Shown here one piece after another: positions 16,641 through 24,985 of a DNA stretch of 37,315 nucleotides. How positions within the stretch are numbered: position 1 is the first letter of the stretch; the number at the start of each line of letters is the position of its first letter. Position numbers and translations under genes: made by a program. The stretch spans positions 1-37,315 of the forward strand of contig JAEZKF010000005.1 in NCBI GenBank assembly GCA_023415575.1. The letters run 5' to 3'. A model generated the notes under the pieces. The model was not told the DNA's origin. It saw nothing but the letters and a program-made list of their open reading frames with translations, and searched no databases. Source of the stretch: Bacillota bacterium. Lineage in GTDB: Bacteria > Bacillota > Clostridia > Oscillospirales > Ruminococcaceae.

Positions 16641-16757
16641 TCTCATATTAAAGTGTTATGTTCTGAGGGAAAGTTGTCTCTCTTCATTCTTATTCGAGTA
16701 AAAAAGATATGAATAGTTGAAAATAGTAGTATTTGGTACTATACTCTTAATATGAGA
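16641..16757. repeat. 11-bp inverted repeat pair flanking the recQ promoter
   Basis: TCTCATATTAA (16641-16651) and TTAATATGAGA (16747-16757) are exact reverse complements 95 bases apart. The second arm begins just after the -10, at the expected transcript start. A second dyad, AGAACA / TGTTCT (16634-16639, 16659-16664), brackets the first arm. No other gene is visible in 16400-16814. Confidence 0.55.
16717..16745 (+). promoter_or_regulatory. Promoter of the recQ-like gene
   Basis: TTGAAA (16717-16722), 17 bases, TATACT (16740-16745), followed by a leader of about 60 bases. Confidence 0.8.
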
Positions 16758-16814
16758 GGTTAATATTGGTACAACTTTAAGTAACATCCATCTGCAAATA
16801 AAGTGGGAGATAGT

Positions 16815-19202
16815 ATGGACAAAAACGCGATACTAAAGCATTATTTCGGCCACGTTGAGTTCCGAGAAGGTCAATCCGAGCTAATAGATCGCATTTTAGC
16901 AGGTAAAGATGTGCTCGGCATTATGCCGACAGGTGCAGGTAAATCCATCTGTTATCAGATTCCTGCGCTGATGATGAAAGGAACTACACTTGTTATATCT
17001 CCACTTATCTCATTGATGAAAGATCAGGTAAGCGCATTGGTTCAAGCAGGAGTCAAAGCAGCATACATTAACAGTTCTCTGACTACTGCGCAAAGTACAG
17101 AGGCTATCAGACGTGCAAAGGCCGGGCAGTATAAAATCATTTATATCGCGCCAGAACGTCTTGAATTTGAGTCATTTCTGGAATTTGCCCTGCAAGTCCC
17201 TATTTCAATGATTACAGTTGATGAGGCACATTGTATTTCACAATGGGGGCATGATTTTCGTCCAAGCTATCTGAATATAGTGGATTTCATCGAGCGCTTG
17301 CCCTATCGCCCGGTTGTCAGTGCCTTTACAGCTACCGCCACTGCAAAAGTTCGTGATGATATTATTCTCTTATTAAAGCAAAACTCCCCATATGTTTTAA
17401 CAACGGGTTTTGACAGAAAAAATCTATACTTCGGTGTGGAACACCCTAAGGATAAGTTTGCTACACTTTTAAACCTGCTTGAAAAGAATAGAGGGCGTAG
17501 CGGAATTGTGTACTGCGCTACAAGGAAGCTTGTGGAAGAAGTATGCGACGGTTTGATCGAAAATGGGTATAATGCTACTCGATATCATGCCGGACTAAGT
17601 GATTTGGAGCGGCATGAAAATCAAGACGATTTTGTATATGACAGAAAGCGCATCATGGTTGCCACAAATGCATTTGGAATGGGTATTGATAAATCCAATG
17701 TGTCTTTTGTATATCATTACAATATGCCCAAGAATTTGGAAAGCTATTATCAGGAAGCCGGACGAGCCGGTCGAGACGGTGAACCGGCAGAATGCATTCT
17801 TCTATATGGAAAGTCGGATGTCTATTTAAATCAGTATTTGATTACAAATAGCCCAGATAGAGAAGAGCTTGATCCTATACTCCGTCAGGAAATCATAAAG
17901 AATGACTTGGACTTACTAAAAGCCATAACCTTCTATTGCACGACCACGGATTGCCTGCGTCAATATATACTTAACTATTTTGGCGAAAAATCTACCCATT
18001 GTTGTGAGAACTGCTCAAATTGTGATACGGTATTTGAGTCTGTTGATATTACTATCGACGCTCAAAAAATTCTATCGTGCGTATATCGGTTTAATCAACA
18101 ATGGAACGGCTTTGGAAAGGCAATGCTGGTAAATGTTCTTCGCGGGAGCAGTAACTCGCGTATTAAGCAGCTCGGGTTAGATAAGCTTTCTGTTTATGGG
18201 ATAATGTCAGATACATCCTCCGCAAGACTCTATAAAATCATTGATTATTTAATTGAAAAGAATTATTTAAGTACAACTAATACGGAGTATCCGGTTGTAA
18301 CACTTGAAGATTACAGCAGCGACATACTCAAAGGCCGTATGCATTTAGAGATGAAGCTTCCCAAAGAAAAGAAGACGCTTTCGACCTCGTCAAAGCAAAT
18401 GCCCGATGCTATCGATGAAAAGCTTTTTGAAAAGCTGAAGGCTTTGCGTAGGCAGATTGCTATGCAGGAGAATGTGCCGGCATACACTGTATTTACTGAT
18501 GCGTCACTGGCTGATATGTGTCGAGTACGTCCAATAAGAGAAAGTGAATTCATAAATGTAAAGGGGGTCGGTGTGGCGAAAGGTGTTAAATACTTCGAAC
18601 CATTTACCAAATTGATTCGTGAATATATTAGTTCTCAAACTCAACAAAACACTGCTACAACCAATTCAGTTACAGACAGACCTATAAGTATTCCGGATAA
18701 TAACGATGTGGATCAAACACTTTTAGAAGAACTAAAAGCCTTGCGTAAGAGCATAGCGGCGAAAGAGAAAGTTGCGCCATTTGTTGTTTTTCACGATGTG
18801 TCGCTTGTTGATATGTGTCGCATACGTCCAATGACAAGAAATGAATTTTTAAATGTGAAGAGGGTCGGTGAAGTGAAGGCCGACAAATACTTCGAACCAT
18901 TTACCAAGTTGATTCGTGAGTATGTCAATAATCAAGCAAATCAAAGTGATTCAGCAACAGACGGCCCCATAATTAATCCTGAAAAGGAAAGTAATCATGT
19001 CATTTCTACAGATTCTGCGATACCACAGCAGTTAGAACACGATAATTACCAAAAGAAACCATGGACGCCCAGTGAACGCCAACAAGTTGTCGAAAAATAT
19101 CAAAACGGTATGTCGATAGCAGATATCGCCAAAGAACATGGGCGTACAGAAAAATCTATAGCTTACAAATTGCTGGCGATAGGAGTACTAAAGTTGGACT
19201 GA
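16815..19202 (+). CDS. recQ: RecQ-type DNA helicase with two HRDC domains and C-terminal helix-turn-helix
   Basis: A 795-residue 3'-5' DNA helicase. The two RecA-like domains contain the Walker A PTGAGKS (38-44), VDEAHCISQWGHDFRP, TATATAKVRDDI and the arginine-finger region YQEAGRAGRDG. The RecQ zinc-binding part follows with CLRQYILNYFGE and CCENCSNC, then a winged-helix RQC region. Unusually there are two similar HRDC domains in tandem (coding about 18421-18636 and 18714-18934), each ending FEPFTKLIREY. The last 45 residues (PWTPSERQQVVEKYQNGMSI, then IADIAKEHGRTEKSIAYKLL) form a helix-turn-helix. The ATG at 16815 is chosen over a GTG at 16803 because GGGAG lies between them at proper spacing. 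It may lead the cluster to 21665. Whether this is the only RecQ of the genome is unknown. Confidence 0.95.
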   Translation: MDKNAILKHYFGHVEFREGQSELIDRILAGKDVLGIMPTGAGKSICYQIPALMMKGTTLVISPLISLMKDQVSALVQAGVKAAYINSSLTTAQSTEAIRRAKAGQYKIIYIAPERLEFESFLEFALQVPISMITVDEAHCISQWGHDFRPSYLNIVDFIERLPYRPVVSAFTATATAKVRDDIILLLKQNSPYVLTTGFDRKNLYFGVEHPKDKFATLLNLLEKNRGRSGIVYCATRKLVEEVCDGLIENGYNATRYHAGLSDLERHENQDDFVYDRKRIMVATNAFGMGIDKSNVSFVYHYNMPKNLESYYQEAGRAGRDGEPAECILLYGKSDVYLNQYLITNSPDREELDPILRQEIIKNDLDLLKAITFYCTTTDCLRQYILNYFGEKSTHCCENCSNCDTVFESVDITIDAQKILSCVYRFNQQWNGFGKAMLVNVLRGSSNSRIKQLGLDKLSVYGIMSDTSSARLYKIIDYLIEKNYLSTTNTEYPVVTLEDYSSDILKGRMHLEMKLPKEKKTLSTSSKQMPDAIDEKLFEKLKALRRQIAMQENVPAYTVFTDASLADMCRVRPIRESEFINVKGVGVAKGVKYFEPFTKLIREYISSQTQQNTATTNSVTDRPISIPDNNDVDQTLLEELKALRKSIAAKEKVAPFVVFHDVSLVDMCRIRPMTRNEFLNVKRVGEVKADKYFEPFTKLIREYVNNQANQSDSATDGPIINPEKESNHVISTDSAIPQQLEHDNYQKKPWTPSERQQVVEKYQNGMSIADIAKEHGRTEKSIAYKLLAIGVLKLD

Positions 19203-19326
19203 CTCAACATTCAACTTCCCTTGCTCTTTTTACTATGTAACAGAGTTTAAGCAAAGCATGCAATCGCATTACGCTTTACAATATACCAATCAGCTATCAA
19301 CTTACTACTAAGGAACTGGGGGTATT

Positions 19327-20517
19327 ATGGCAAACTTAATCATTCACAGGGGTGGGCGTGAAATTGGCGGCAGTGCGATTGAAGTAAGGACCCAAAATGC
19401 GCGCGTGCTTTTTGATTTGGGTTCGCCTTTGGATTACAACCCAAAAGAAGCGTCTGACGTTGGGCGTATGAGAAGAAGCGGCGTGCTGCCGGATATACTG
19501 GGTCTTTACTATGATGATGTCCCGTCGTTTGACGCTATTGTGCTGTCTCATGCCCATACTGATCACTATGGACTGATAAACTTTGCGCACCCTGATATCC
19601 CCCTGTATCTGTCAAGAGGAAGCAAGGTGCTGATGGACTTGAGCGCGCGTTATCTCGGTTATCAAGCTCCAAGCATTAAGCAGATTACTTTTAATATGTA
19701 TCAGCCATTCTCCATTGCTGATATGAAGATTACGCCTTACCTTATTGACCACTCGGCCTTTGATGCCGCAGCATTTGAGATTGTCGCTGACGGTCAGCGT
19801 ATCATATATACGGGCGACTTCCGGCGGCATGGGAGAAAGAGGGGTTGTTTTGACCGGTTTGTGAGACAAGTTGCACCGTCACCAGACATCTTGCTCTGTG
19901 AAGGGACAACACTGGGGCGCAGTTACGAAGTGTCGAAAACGGAATCGGAGTTGGAAAAGGAAATAGTAGAGTGCCTGAAACGCACCAATGCAATAGTCTT
20001 GTTTCAGTGCGCTTCTCAGAATATTGACCGGCTTGTTACCTTCTACCGCGCTGCAAAAAGCAGCGGTCGAACAATGGTAATTGATCGTTATACTGCTGCT
20101 GTTCTTGCCGAGCTGAGAAAGCTCGGAAGCGATCTGCCGACCTTGCGCACGCATCGAAATCTGAGCATATACATGCCTCATGATTCAAGAAAAGCGCTGA
20201 TGCTTGTGCGCCCATCTATGATTGCAGAGATGACCGAAAACGAGATATTTCAAAACGGAGTGTTCATTTATTCCTTGTGGAGCGGCTATCGGGAGGATTC
20301 AAGGCAGAAGGAGCTTGAGTCGTTCCTGATTGAGCGGGGTTTTACGATTAAAGTGGTGCACACGAGCGGGCACGCAGATGCCGAGACATTGCGGGATTTG
20401 CTGTCGGCACTCAATCCAAAACAGATAATCCCTATCCACACCTTTTGGCCGGAACGCTTTACAGAGTTTTCGGACAAGGTGCGTGTGGTGCAGGATGGGG
20501 AGGTAATCAACTGCTGA
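19327..20517 (+). CDS. MBL-fold / beta-CASP metallo-hydrolase (RNase J-like)
   Basis: A 396-residue metallo-beta-lactamase-fold hydrolase of the beta-CASP nuclease group. The zinc signature LSHAHTDHYG (HxHxDH) is near residue 75, YTGDFRRHG supplies the next metal Asp, and HTSGHADAETL and IIPIHTFWPE give the C-terminal His residues. The middle block IVLFQCASQNIDRLVTFYRA plus GRTMVIDRYTAAVL is typical of beta-CASP enzymes that process RNA or DNA ends. It is shorter than RNase J and lacks that enzyme's C-terminal domain. The ATG is preceded by GGGGG. It lies 124 bases after recQ with no clear terminator between, so read-through is possible. Substrate (RNA or DNA) is not readable. Confidence 0.85.
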   Translation: MANLIIHRGGREIGGSAIEVRTQNARVLFDLGSPLDYNPKEASDVGRMRRSGVLPDILGLYYDDVPSFDAIVLSHAHTDHYGLINFAHPDIPLYLSRGSKVLMDLSARYLGYQAPSIKQITFNMYQPFSIADMKITPYLIDHSAFDAAAFEIVADGQRIIYTGDFRRHGRKRGCFDRFVRQVAPSPDILLCEGTTLGRSYEVSKTESELEKEIVECLKRTNAIVLFQCASQNIDRLVTFYRAAKSSGRTMVIDRYTAAVLAELRKLGSDLPTLRTHRNLSIYMPHDSRKALMLVRPSMIAEMTENEIFQNGVFIYSLWSGYREDSRQKELESFLIERGFTIKVVHTSGHADAETLRDLLSALNPKQIIPIHTFWPERFTEFSDKVRVVQDGEVINC

Positions 20518-20661
20518 TTTCATTGAGCTTCCCCGCAAAAAGCGGTAAGAGCCGATACACATAGCTATTTCTACGCGTGTTTCAAATCAGCGAGTTCACT
20601 CCTTAGTGAAAAGGTAAATCAATCAGACTGTAAATTTCATAATTAACGAGGAGGATTGCTT

Positions 20662-21438
20662 ATGTCAGAAAAACCCGATAAAATACGCACAGCAGCGGAC
20701 ATCTATAAAAAAATCGACGGATGGTTAAAACCCAAAAATGTAACATCACTTTATAAAAAGGCTTGTATAAACTACACAGGCAGAACCACGGATACTGGCG
20801 CGAAATACACGGAGGTCATAGCCGAATGTGTACTGAATAATCTTCAAGCGCTCGATGGGATTCAAAAAATAACAAGGACAAGGAGCTCCTATAAAGTAGA
20901 GCACGCCTATACCGATTCAAAGCAAGCTACAAGTAAAGGCAGTAAGGTTCAAACTGAGGAACAGCCCGAGAAGAAAACGCGTACGAAGCTGATTGAGGAG
21001 CAGATTGCGCGAAGCATGATGGGTGAAACATTCAATTACATAGGACAGATTATCGACTATCAGACCCCTCTGAAGAATGAGCAGGATGATGCCGCCGGAA
21101 AGATTGATTTGCTGTCTTGGAATGAGTCCGAAAACCGCGTCTACATGCTTGAATTTAAGGTAAATGACAGCACAGAAACACTGCTGCGATGTGTGTTGGA
21201 GATTGAGACCTACAGCCGTATTGTGGATCATGAAAAGCTTCTGAGAGACTTCGGTCATGAAGGAGCAGCCCTGCGAAAGGCGGCGTTTGTTTACAAGAAT
21301 AGCCGTCCTCACACGGATTTCAAAGAAGATGTCAAGGTAAAAGAGCTCATGAAAGCGCTGGGTGTAGACTTATTTGTACTAAATGAGAGCGGCAAAAAAA
21401 TCGAGGAAGCACACTATTATGAGGATTTAGAGGTGTAG
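20662..21438 (+). CDS. Putative PD-(D/E)XK nuclease-fold protein
   Basis: A 258-residue protein with no family I can name with certainty. Residues about 145-175 contain GKIDLLSWN, a short gap, then VYMLEFKVN: an acidic residue after a strand followed by E-x-K, the catalytic core pattern of PD-(D/E)XK nucleases. An earlier Glu-containing helix (LIEEQIARSMM) could supply the remaining acidic residue. The middle (about 90-115) is a charged, low-complexity linker. The N-terminal 80 residues look like a small helical domain, possibly winged-helix. The start ATG has GAGGAGG seven bases upstream. It is coupled to the Cys-rich gene only 2 bases downstream. Confidence 0.65.
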   Translation: MSEKPDKIRTAADIYKKIDGWLKPKNVTSLYKKACINYTGRTTDTGAKYTEVIAECVLNNLQALDGIQKITRTRSSYKVEHAYTDSKQATSKGSKVQTEEQPEKKTRTKLIEEQIARSMMGETFNYIGQIIDYQTPLKNEQDDAAGKIDLLSWNESENRVYMLEFKVNDSTETLLRCVLEIETYSRIVDHEKLLRDFGHEGAALRKAAFVYKNSRPHTDFKEDVKVKELMKALGVDLFVLNESGKKIEEAHYYEDLEV

Positions 21439-21440
21439 TT

Positions 21441-21665
21441 ATGGCGATGGTTACATCCGGGCAACTAAAGCGCTGTGTTACCTGCGAGTATTGGAATGGG
21501 ACGAGAGAAACAGGTCCATCAGGCAGAGACGTGCGGTATAGGCTCAAGATAACGGACAGCGATACTGGAGTCTGCACCAACAAGGTCTCAACCAGAAAAG
21601 GCAGGCCGGTTCGAGGCAGCGAGGCCGGATGCTACAAGTGGATGAAATGGGGCAGCTTGAAATAA
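21441..21665 (+). CDS. Small Cys-rich protein, possibly zinc-binding
   Basis: A 74-residue protein with CVTCEYWNG near the N-terminus, GVCTNK in the middle and GCYKWMKW at the C-terminus. The four cysteines and aromatic neighbours suggest a small zinc-ribbon-like fold. It begins 2 bases after the stop of the putative nuclease gene, with GAGGTG as ribosome site inside that gene's last codons. It is therefore very likely co-translated and may be a partner of it. No known family is recognised. Confidence 0.65.
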   Translation: MAMVTSGQLKRCVTCEYWNGTRETGPSGRDVRYRLKITDSDTGVCTNKVSTRKGRPVRGSEAGCYKWMKWGSLK

Positions 21666-21746
21666 ATGATGCCTTTGGAATCCAATTTGAAACCATGGCA
21701 TAGACCGGTTCAGTTGAGATTGTAGAATAATTAACTCACACAATGT

Positions 21747-21790
21747 CACCCCTCCTTGTAACACAAGGAGGGGTGTCGACATTTTCTTTA
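21747..21790 (+). terminator. Terminator at the end of the RecQ-MBL-nuclease cluster
   Basis: CACCCCTCCTTGT (21747-21759) and ACAAGGAGGGGTG (21763-21775) form a perfect 13-bp stem with a 3-base loop; ATTTTCTTT follows. It ends the plus-strand cluster. Confidence 0.85.
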
Positions 21791-21811
21791 CACAATATTT
21801 GAGAGTAAGGT

Positions 21812-22228
21812 CTATTTCATCTTGTAAACCTTTATTTCCACAAAACCGTTTTGCGGGTCGAGGCTGGCTACAAAGACACCGCTCTGGAGCCACGCGTATT
21901 TCTCACTGTCCTGAACCTGAAAGCGCGGGACGGTTTTTATAACACTATCTGCACGGCTCCAGTCTATATAGCCCTCGTTCTCGACTGATATGACAACGCC
22001 ATCATCCGTCTTGATGGCGTACTTTGCATAGACGTGTGATAACCCGTCCTTTATCTCTGTGTTCCAGTCGGCACCTCCGGGGATAACTGTTCCGCTGATA
22101 TACGGCCCGGTAAAATGCCCCCCTGTAATCGGTATAATTCTCAAAAACCCGTTGCTGGTCTTTCCGACAACTTGTACTTCGCCGATATCCACATGGAGTT
22201 CCAATACCAATTCAGCATCAAGCTTCAT
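21812..22228 (-). CDS. DUF3237 domain protein
   Basis: A 138-residue protein matching DUF3237: an N-terminal LVLELHVDIG strand, the ITGGHFTGPYISGTVIPGGADW block, a middle YAIKTDDGVVISVENEGYI, and the end pattern YAWLQSGVFVASLDP. The domain is a beta-barrel of unknown function. It is cytoplasmic with no signal peptide. The start ATG at 22228 is preceded by AAAAAGGAG about ten bases upstream; a TTG at 22234 is an alternative. It appears as a single gene. Confidence 0.88.
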   Translation of the reverse strand: MKLDAELVLELHVDIGEVQVVGKTSNGFLRIIPITGGHFTGPYISGTVIPGGADWNTEIKDGLSHVYAKYAIKTDDGVVISVENEGYIDWSRADSVIKTVPRFQVQDSEKYAWLQSGVFVASLDPQNGFVEIKVYKMK

Positions 22229-22387
22229 TTGCAATACACTCCTTTTTCTCTGTGCAATTTCCTAAACGCGCTCAAGATTATATACGGGGGGTGGCACCTG
22301 TGATACCTACATTATGCCACAAAGTGGTACTGCTTTCAATGAGCACGGAAAAGTCCTGAAAGCTTCGGATAATCATTCATAATTAAG

Positions 22388-22430
22388 AAGCAGACATCAA
22401 CCCTTGCGCGGGGGTCAATGTCTGCTTGTT
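22388..22430. terminator. Hairpin in the DUF3237-chemoreceptor gap
   Basis: AAGCAGACAT (22388-22397) pairs with ATGTCTGCTT (22418-22427) with an inner ACCC/GGGT. It could end minus-strand transcription of the chemoreceptor operon, although 320 bases past the stop. T tracts are short on both sides. Confidence 0.55.
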
Positions 22431-22576
22431 ATGTGAAATCACTGCATTAGGCTGATGCGTGTTTGCTTAGGCAGATAGGTAATTTTCACGTCGATGCTGA
22501 AATACTAAAGCGACATATCGAAGGAGAGAATAACGCTAATAGAGTGTGAATTTACAGGATTGGAAACGTAGTTACA

Positions 22577-22750
22577 TCAGCTATGCAGCATGATTCCACG
22601 GCTAAAAGGAATGGGTAGGTGATTAATATCCGCTATCGTGCCGATGTAGAGCTTCCCCTTCCAGACATCAAAGCCATGGCATGCAGATTTCTGGTTTAAG
22701 AATACTTGCGCTATGTAGCTTTGACGATGGCGATGCGTGTCTGTGTCACC
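22577..22750 (-). pseudogene. 57-codon in-frame open stretch directly after the chemoreceptor stop
   Basis: Beyond the TAA of the chemoreceptor (22751-22753) the same frame stays open for 57 codons to TGA at 22577-22579. The second half reads HGFDVWKGKLYIGTIADIN, which looks protein-like. It has no start codon of its own before a Met near the end. It may be the remnant of a longer receptor C-terminus or of another gene. In 22440-22560 a short plus-strand frame (NFHVDAEILKRHIEGENN) also looks like residue of a gene. The rest of the gap to 22229 shows only the hairpin at 22388-22427. Confidence 0.3.
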
Positions 22751-24511
22751 TTAAAATTGCTCTACGGGTGAAGCGACCTCGAAGAAGTCCGAATCCTCTC
22801 TGTAGGAATTATAGGAGGTAAAGCTATCCTTAAGCTTAAACTTGCTAACCTCCTCACGGAGTGTGGCAGCCTGAGCAGACATCTCTTCACTGGTCGCCGA
22901 GTTCTCCTCCGCGGTGGCGGCATTGGTCTGTACAACAGAGGATATCTCATTAAGCCCCTGCTTGATTTGCTCAATTGCGGCTGCCTGCTCTGCTGATGCA
23001 GCATCGATTTTAACGATGCTGTCAATGACGAGCTTGGTCTTTTCGCGGATATCCAGAAGTATCTGTGCAGTTTGGGTTGTAATCTCCGTACCCTTAGACA
23101 CGGTAGATGCAGAGGCATGAATTAAGTCAGATGTTTGCTTTGCAGCCTCTGCGGATTTTGCGGCAAGATTGCGCACCTCATCAGCTACCACCGCAAAGCC
23201 CTTTCCTGCATTGCCGGCACGGGCAGCTTCTATGGCAGCATTCAAAGCAAGGATGTTGGTCTGGAAGGCAATATCCTCAATCACCTTTGTAATGCTGGCA
23301 ATCTGATTGGATGCAGAGTTAATCTCCTGCATAGCTGCCGAAAGCTGCTGCATATGCTCATTTCCGGTTTCTACACCCATACCTGCCTGTTCTACATACT
23401 GTGTTGCTACCCGGACGTTTTCAGAGTTTGCTGTGGCCTGCTCGGCAACCATTGTTACGGTAGCGCTTAGTTCTTCTACAGAGGATGCCTGCTCTGTGGA
23501 GCCCGTTGCAAGGGCCTGAGCACCGCTGGATACCTGGGATGCTCCTGTACTTACCTGCTCGGCTGCGGTGTTGATGGTATGCAGGGTGTGATTTAAGGAG
23601 TGAGCAGTCTTTTGCAATGCGTTCTTGATTGCCCCAAAATCGCCCACATAATCCAAATCCACTTCAAACCGCATATCGCCTTGTGACATCAGTTCGAGTT
23701 TTTCGGAGATATCGTTTATATAAGAAGCGTGGAGGGCATTTGTCTCTCGGATCCTCTGGGCCATCTGTCCCAATTCATCCTTGCTTTCATAGCTAATCTC
23801 TACATTCTTAATATTGCCCTTGGCCATTTCCTCATAGACTTCTGCAATCTCCGTGACCGGAGTGAGAATGGATTTTCTGATGATGAATGCCATGATAAGC
23901 GTCAAAATTACTGCTATAGAAACCGATACAGCAAGTAAAACCCATGACAATGTCACTAGTTTTGTTGCAGTTGTTTTTTGGTTTTCAGAACGTTGATATG
24001 CCACATCCTCAAACCCAACTAGTATTTCTGTCACTCGGTCTACGGCTGGTTCATATTCATTCATATATATCTTTAGCGCTTGTGCTTCGTTTGCTTGAGT
24101 TTTATTTCTCAGCAAATTAGTAATCTTAGTCCTTGCCGCTGATGCCTCTTGGAAAATAATATCGATCTGTTCAATCTTATCATCCATGGAGTTGTTTCTC
24201 TGATTGTTTTTAAAAAGGTCTTTCTGCTCGGCAAAATCCGCGCCCCATTTCTCGGCATCCTCCAAGGATTTGCTTGTTTCTTCTTCGCTATCTTCCAGAA
24301 TTGCATCTAACAGATACTGACTTGCCGCACGAATATCAACTTGCATCTTATACATATATTGTGTACATGGCAGTGTGAATTTCGCATAAAGTTGCGTTTG
24401 CTCACCTATTCCACTGATGCAGTATAAAGACACGATTGCAAGAATAATCATTAGACCCAGAACGCTTCCAAAACCAAGAATTAGTTTTCTGCTGACGGAT
24501 AGATTCTTCAT
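22751..24511 (-). CDS. Membrane methyl-accepting chemotaxis protein with four-helix-bundle sensor
   Basis: A 586-residue chemoreceptor. A first membrane helix (about 11-35) and a second (about 190-213) enclose a helical sensor rich in Glu and Gln, typical of the 4HB_MCP type. A HAMP linker follows (KSILTPVTEIAEVYEEMAKG), with a HAMP-like repeat around YINDISEKLELMSQGDM. The signalling coiled coil has the tip IAFQTNILALNAAIEAARAG. Methylation-type Gln/Glu pairs flank it (TEQASSVEELSATV). The C-terminal tail ends EQF, not a CheR/CheB pentapeptide. AGGAGG is nine bases before the ATG. It is the last gene of the CheW-DUF2442-receptor group. Confidence 0.96.
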   Translation of the reverse strand: MKNLSVSRKLILGFGSVLGLMIILAIVSLYCISGIGEQTQLYAKFTLPCTQYMYKMQVDIRAASQYLLDAILEDSEEETSKSLEDAEKWGADFAEQKDLFKNNQRNNSMDDKIEQIDIIFQEASAARTKITNLLRNKTQANEAQALKIYMNEYEPAVDRVTEILVGFEDVAYQRSENQKTTATKLVTLSWVLLAVSVSIAVILTLIMAFIIRKSILTPVTEIAEVYEEMAKGNIKNVEISYESKDELGQMAQRIRETNALHASYINDISEKLELMSQGDMRFEVDLDYVGDFGAIKNALQKTAHSLNHTLHTINTAAEQVSTGASQVSSGAQALATGSTEQASSVEELSATVTMVAEQATANSENVRVATQYVEQAGMGVETGNEHMQQLSAAMQEINSASNQIASITKVIEDIAFQTNILALNAAIEAARAGNAGKGFAVVADEVRNLAAKSAEAAKQTSDLIHASASTVSKGTEITTQTAQILLDIREKTKLVIDSIVKIDAASAEQAAAIEQIKQGLNEISSVVQTNAATAEENSATSEEMSAQAATLREEVSKFKLKDSFTSYNSYREDSDFFEVASPVEQF

Positions 24512-24598
24512 ATTGTTTTACCTCCTGATGTTAAAGCGATTTTGAGTATCCGTACACCCATCCTGAAAATGTTTTTGTGATTTTTGTAGCACCATAGA

Positions 24599-24973
24599 TT
24601 ATTCAGAAGTTGTATGTGTCGAGCTTGTCCGGTCTATAAGCACAAGGTCCATAAACTCCTTAGCGGTAATTTTTACAGGCACCTTACCTTTCTTACTGAA
24701 AATTAGATGAAGCCCATCAGTATGTACGTTTTGAAACATCTCCTCATCTCGGAGTTTACCAAAGCGAATTGATTTCAAGCGGGAACGAAAATCGAAAAGG
24801 ATCTTTGTTCCTGTTACCATCTCGATCTCAAGATGGTAATCAGGAAGAGCCTTTACACGTTTAAAAAAGCCTTCGTCTGATTGCTCTGAGCCGTAAGCAA
24901 TTATAGACGAGTGTTCATCATTTTTCATACGAACTTTTTTCGTATTTCTTTTTTCCTTATCGCAAAATATCAA
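24599..24973 (-). CDS. DUF2442 domain protein
   Basis: A 124-residue protein whose middle matches DUF2442: VKALPDYHLEIEMVTGTKIL followed by RFGKLRDEEMFQNVHTDGLHLIF. The domain is a small fold of unknown function, often found near toxin-antitoxin genes, but here it lies between cheW and a chemoreceptor. The start is placed at TTG 24973, 12 bases after the cheW stop, with AGAGGTAG in the overlap; ATG 24928 is an alternative with a poorer ribosome site. The C-terminal tail is Ser/Thr rich. Confidence 0.8.
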   Translation of the reverse strand: MIFCDKEKRNTKKVRMKNDEHSSIIAYGSEQSDEGFFKRVKALPDYHLEIEMVTGTKILFDFRSRLKSIRFGKLRDEEMFQNVHTDGLHLIFSKKGKVPVKITAKEFMDLVLIDRTSSTHTTSE

Positions 24974-24985
24974 AATGAACTACCT

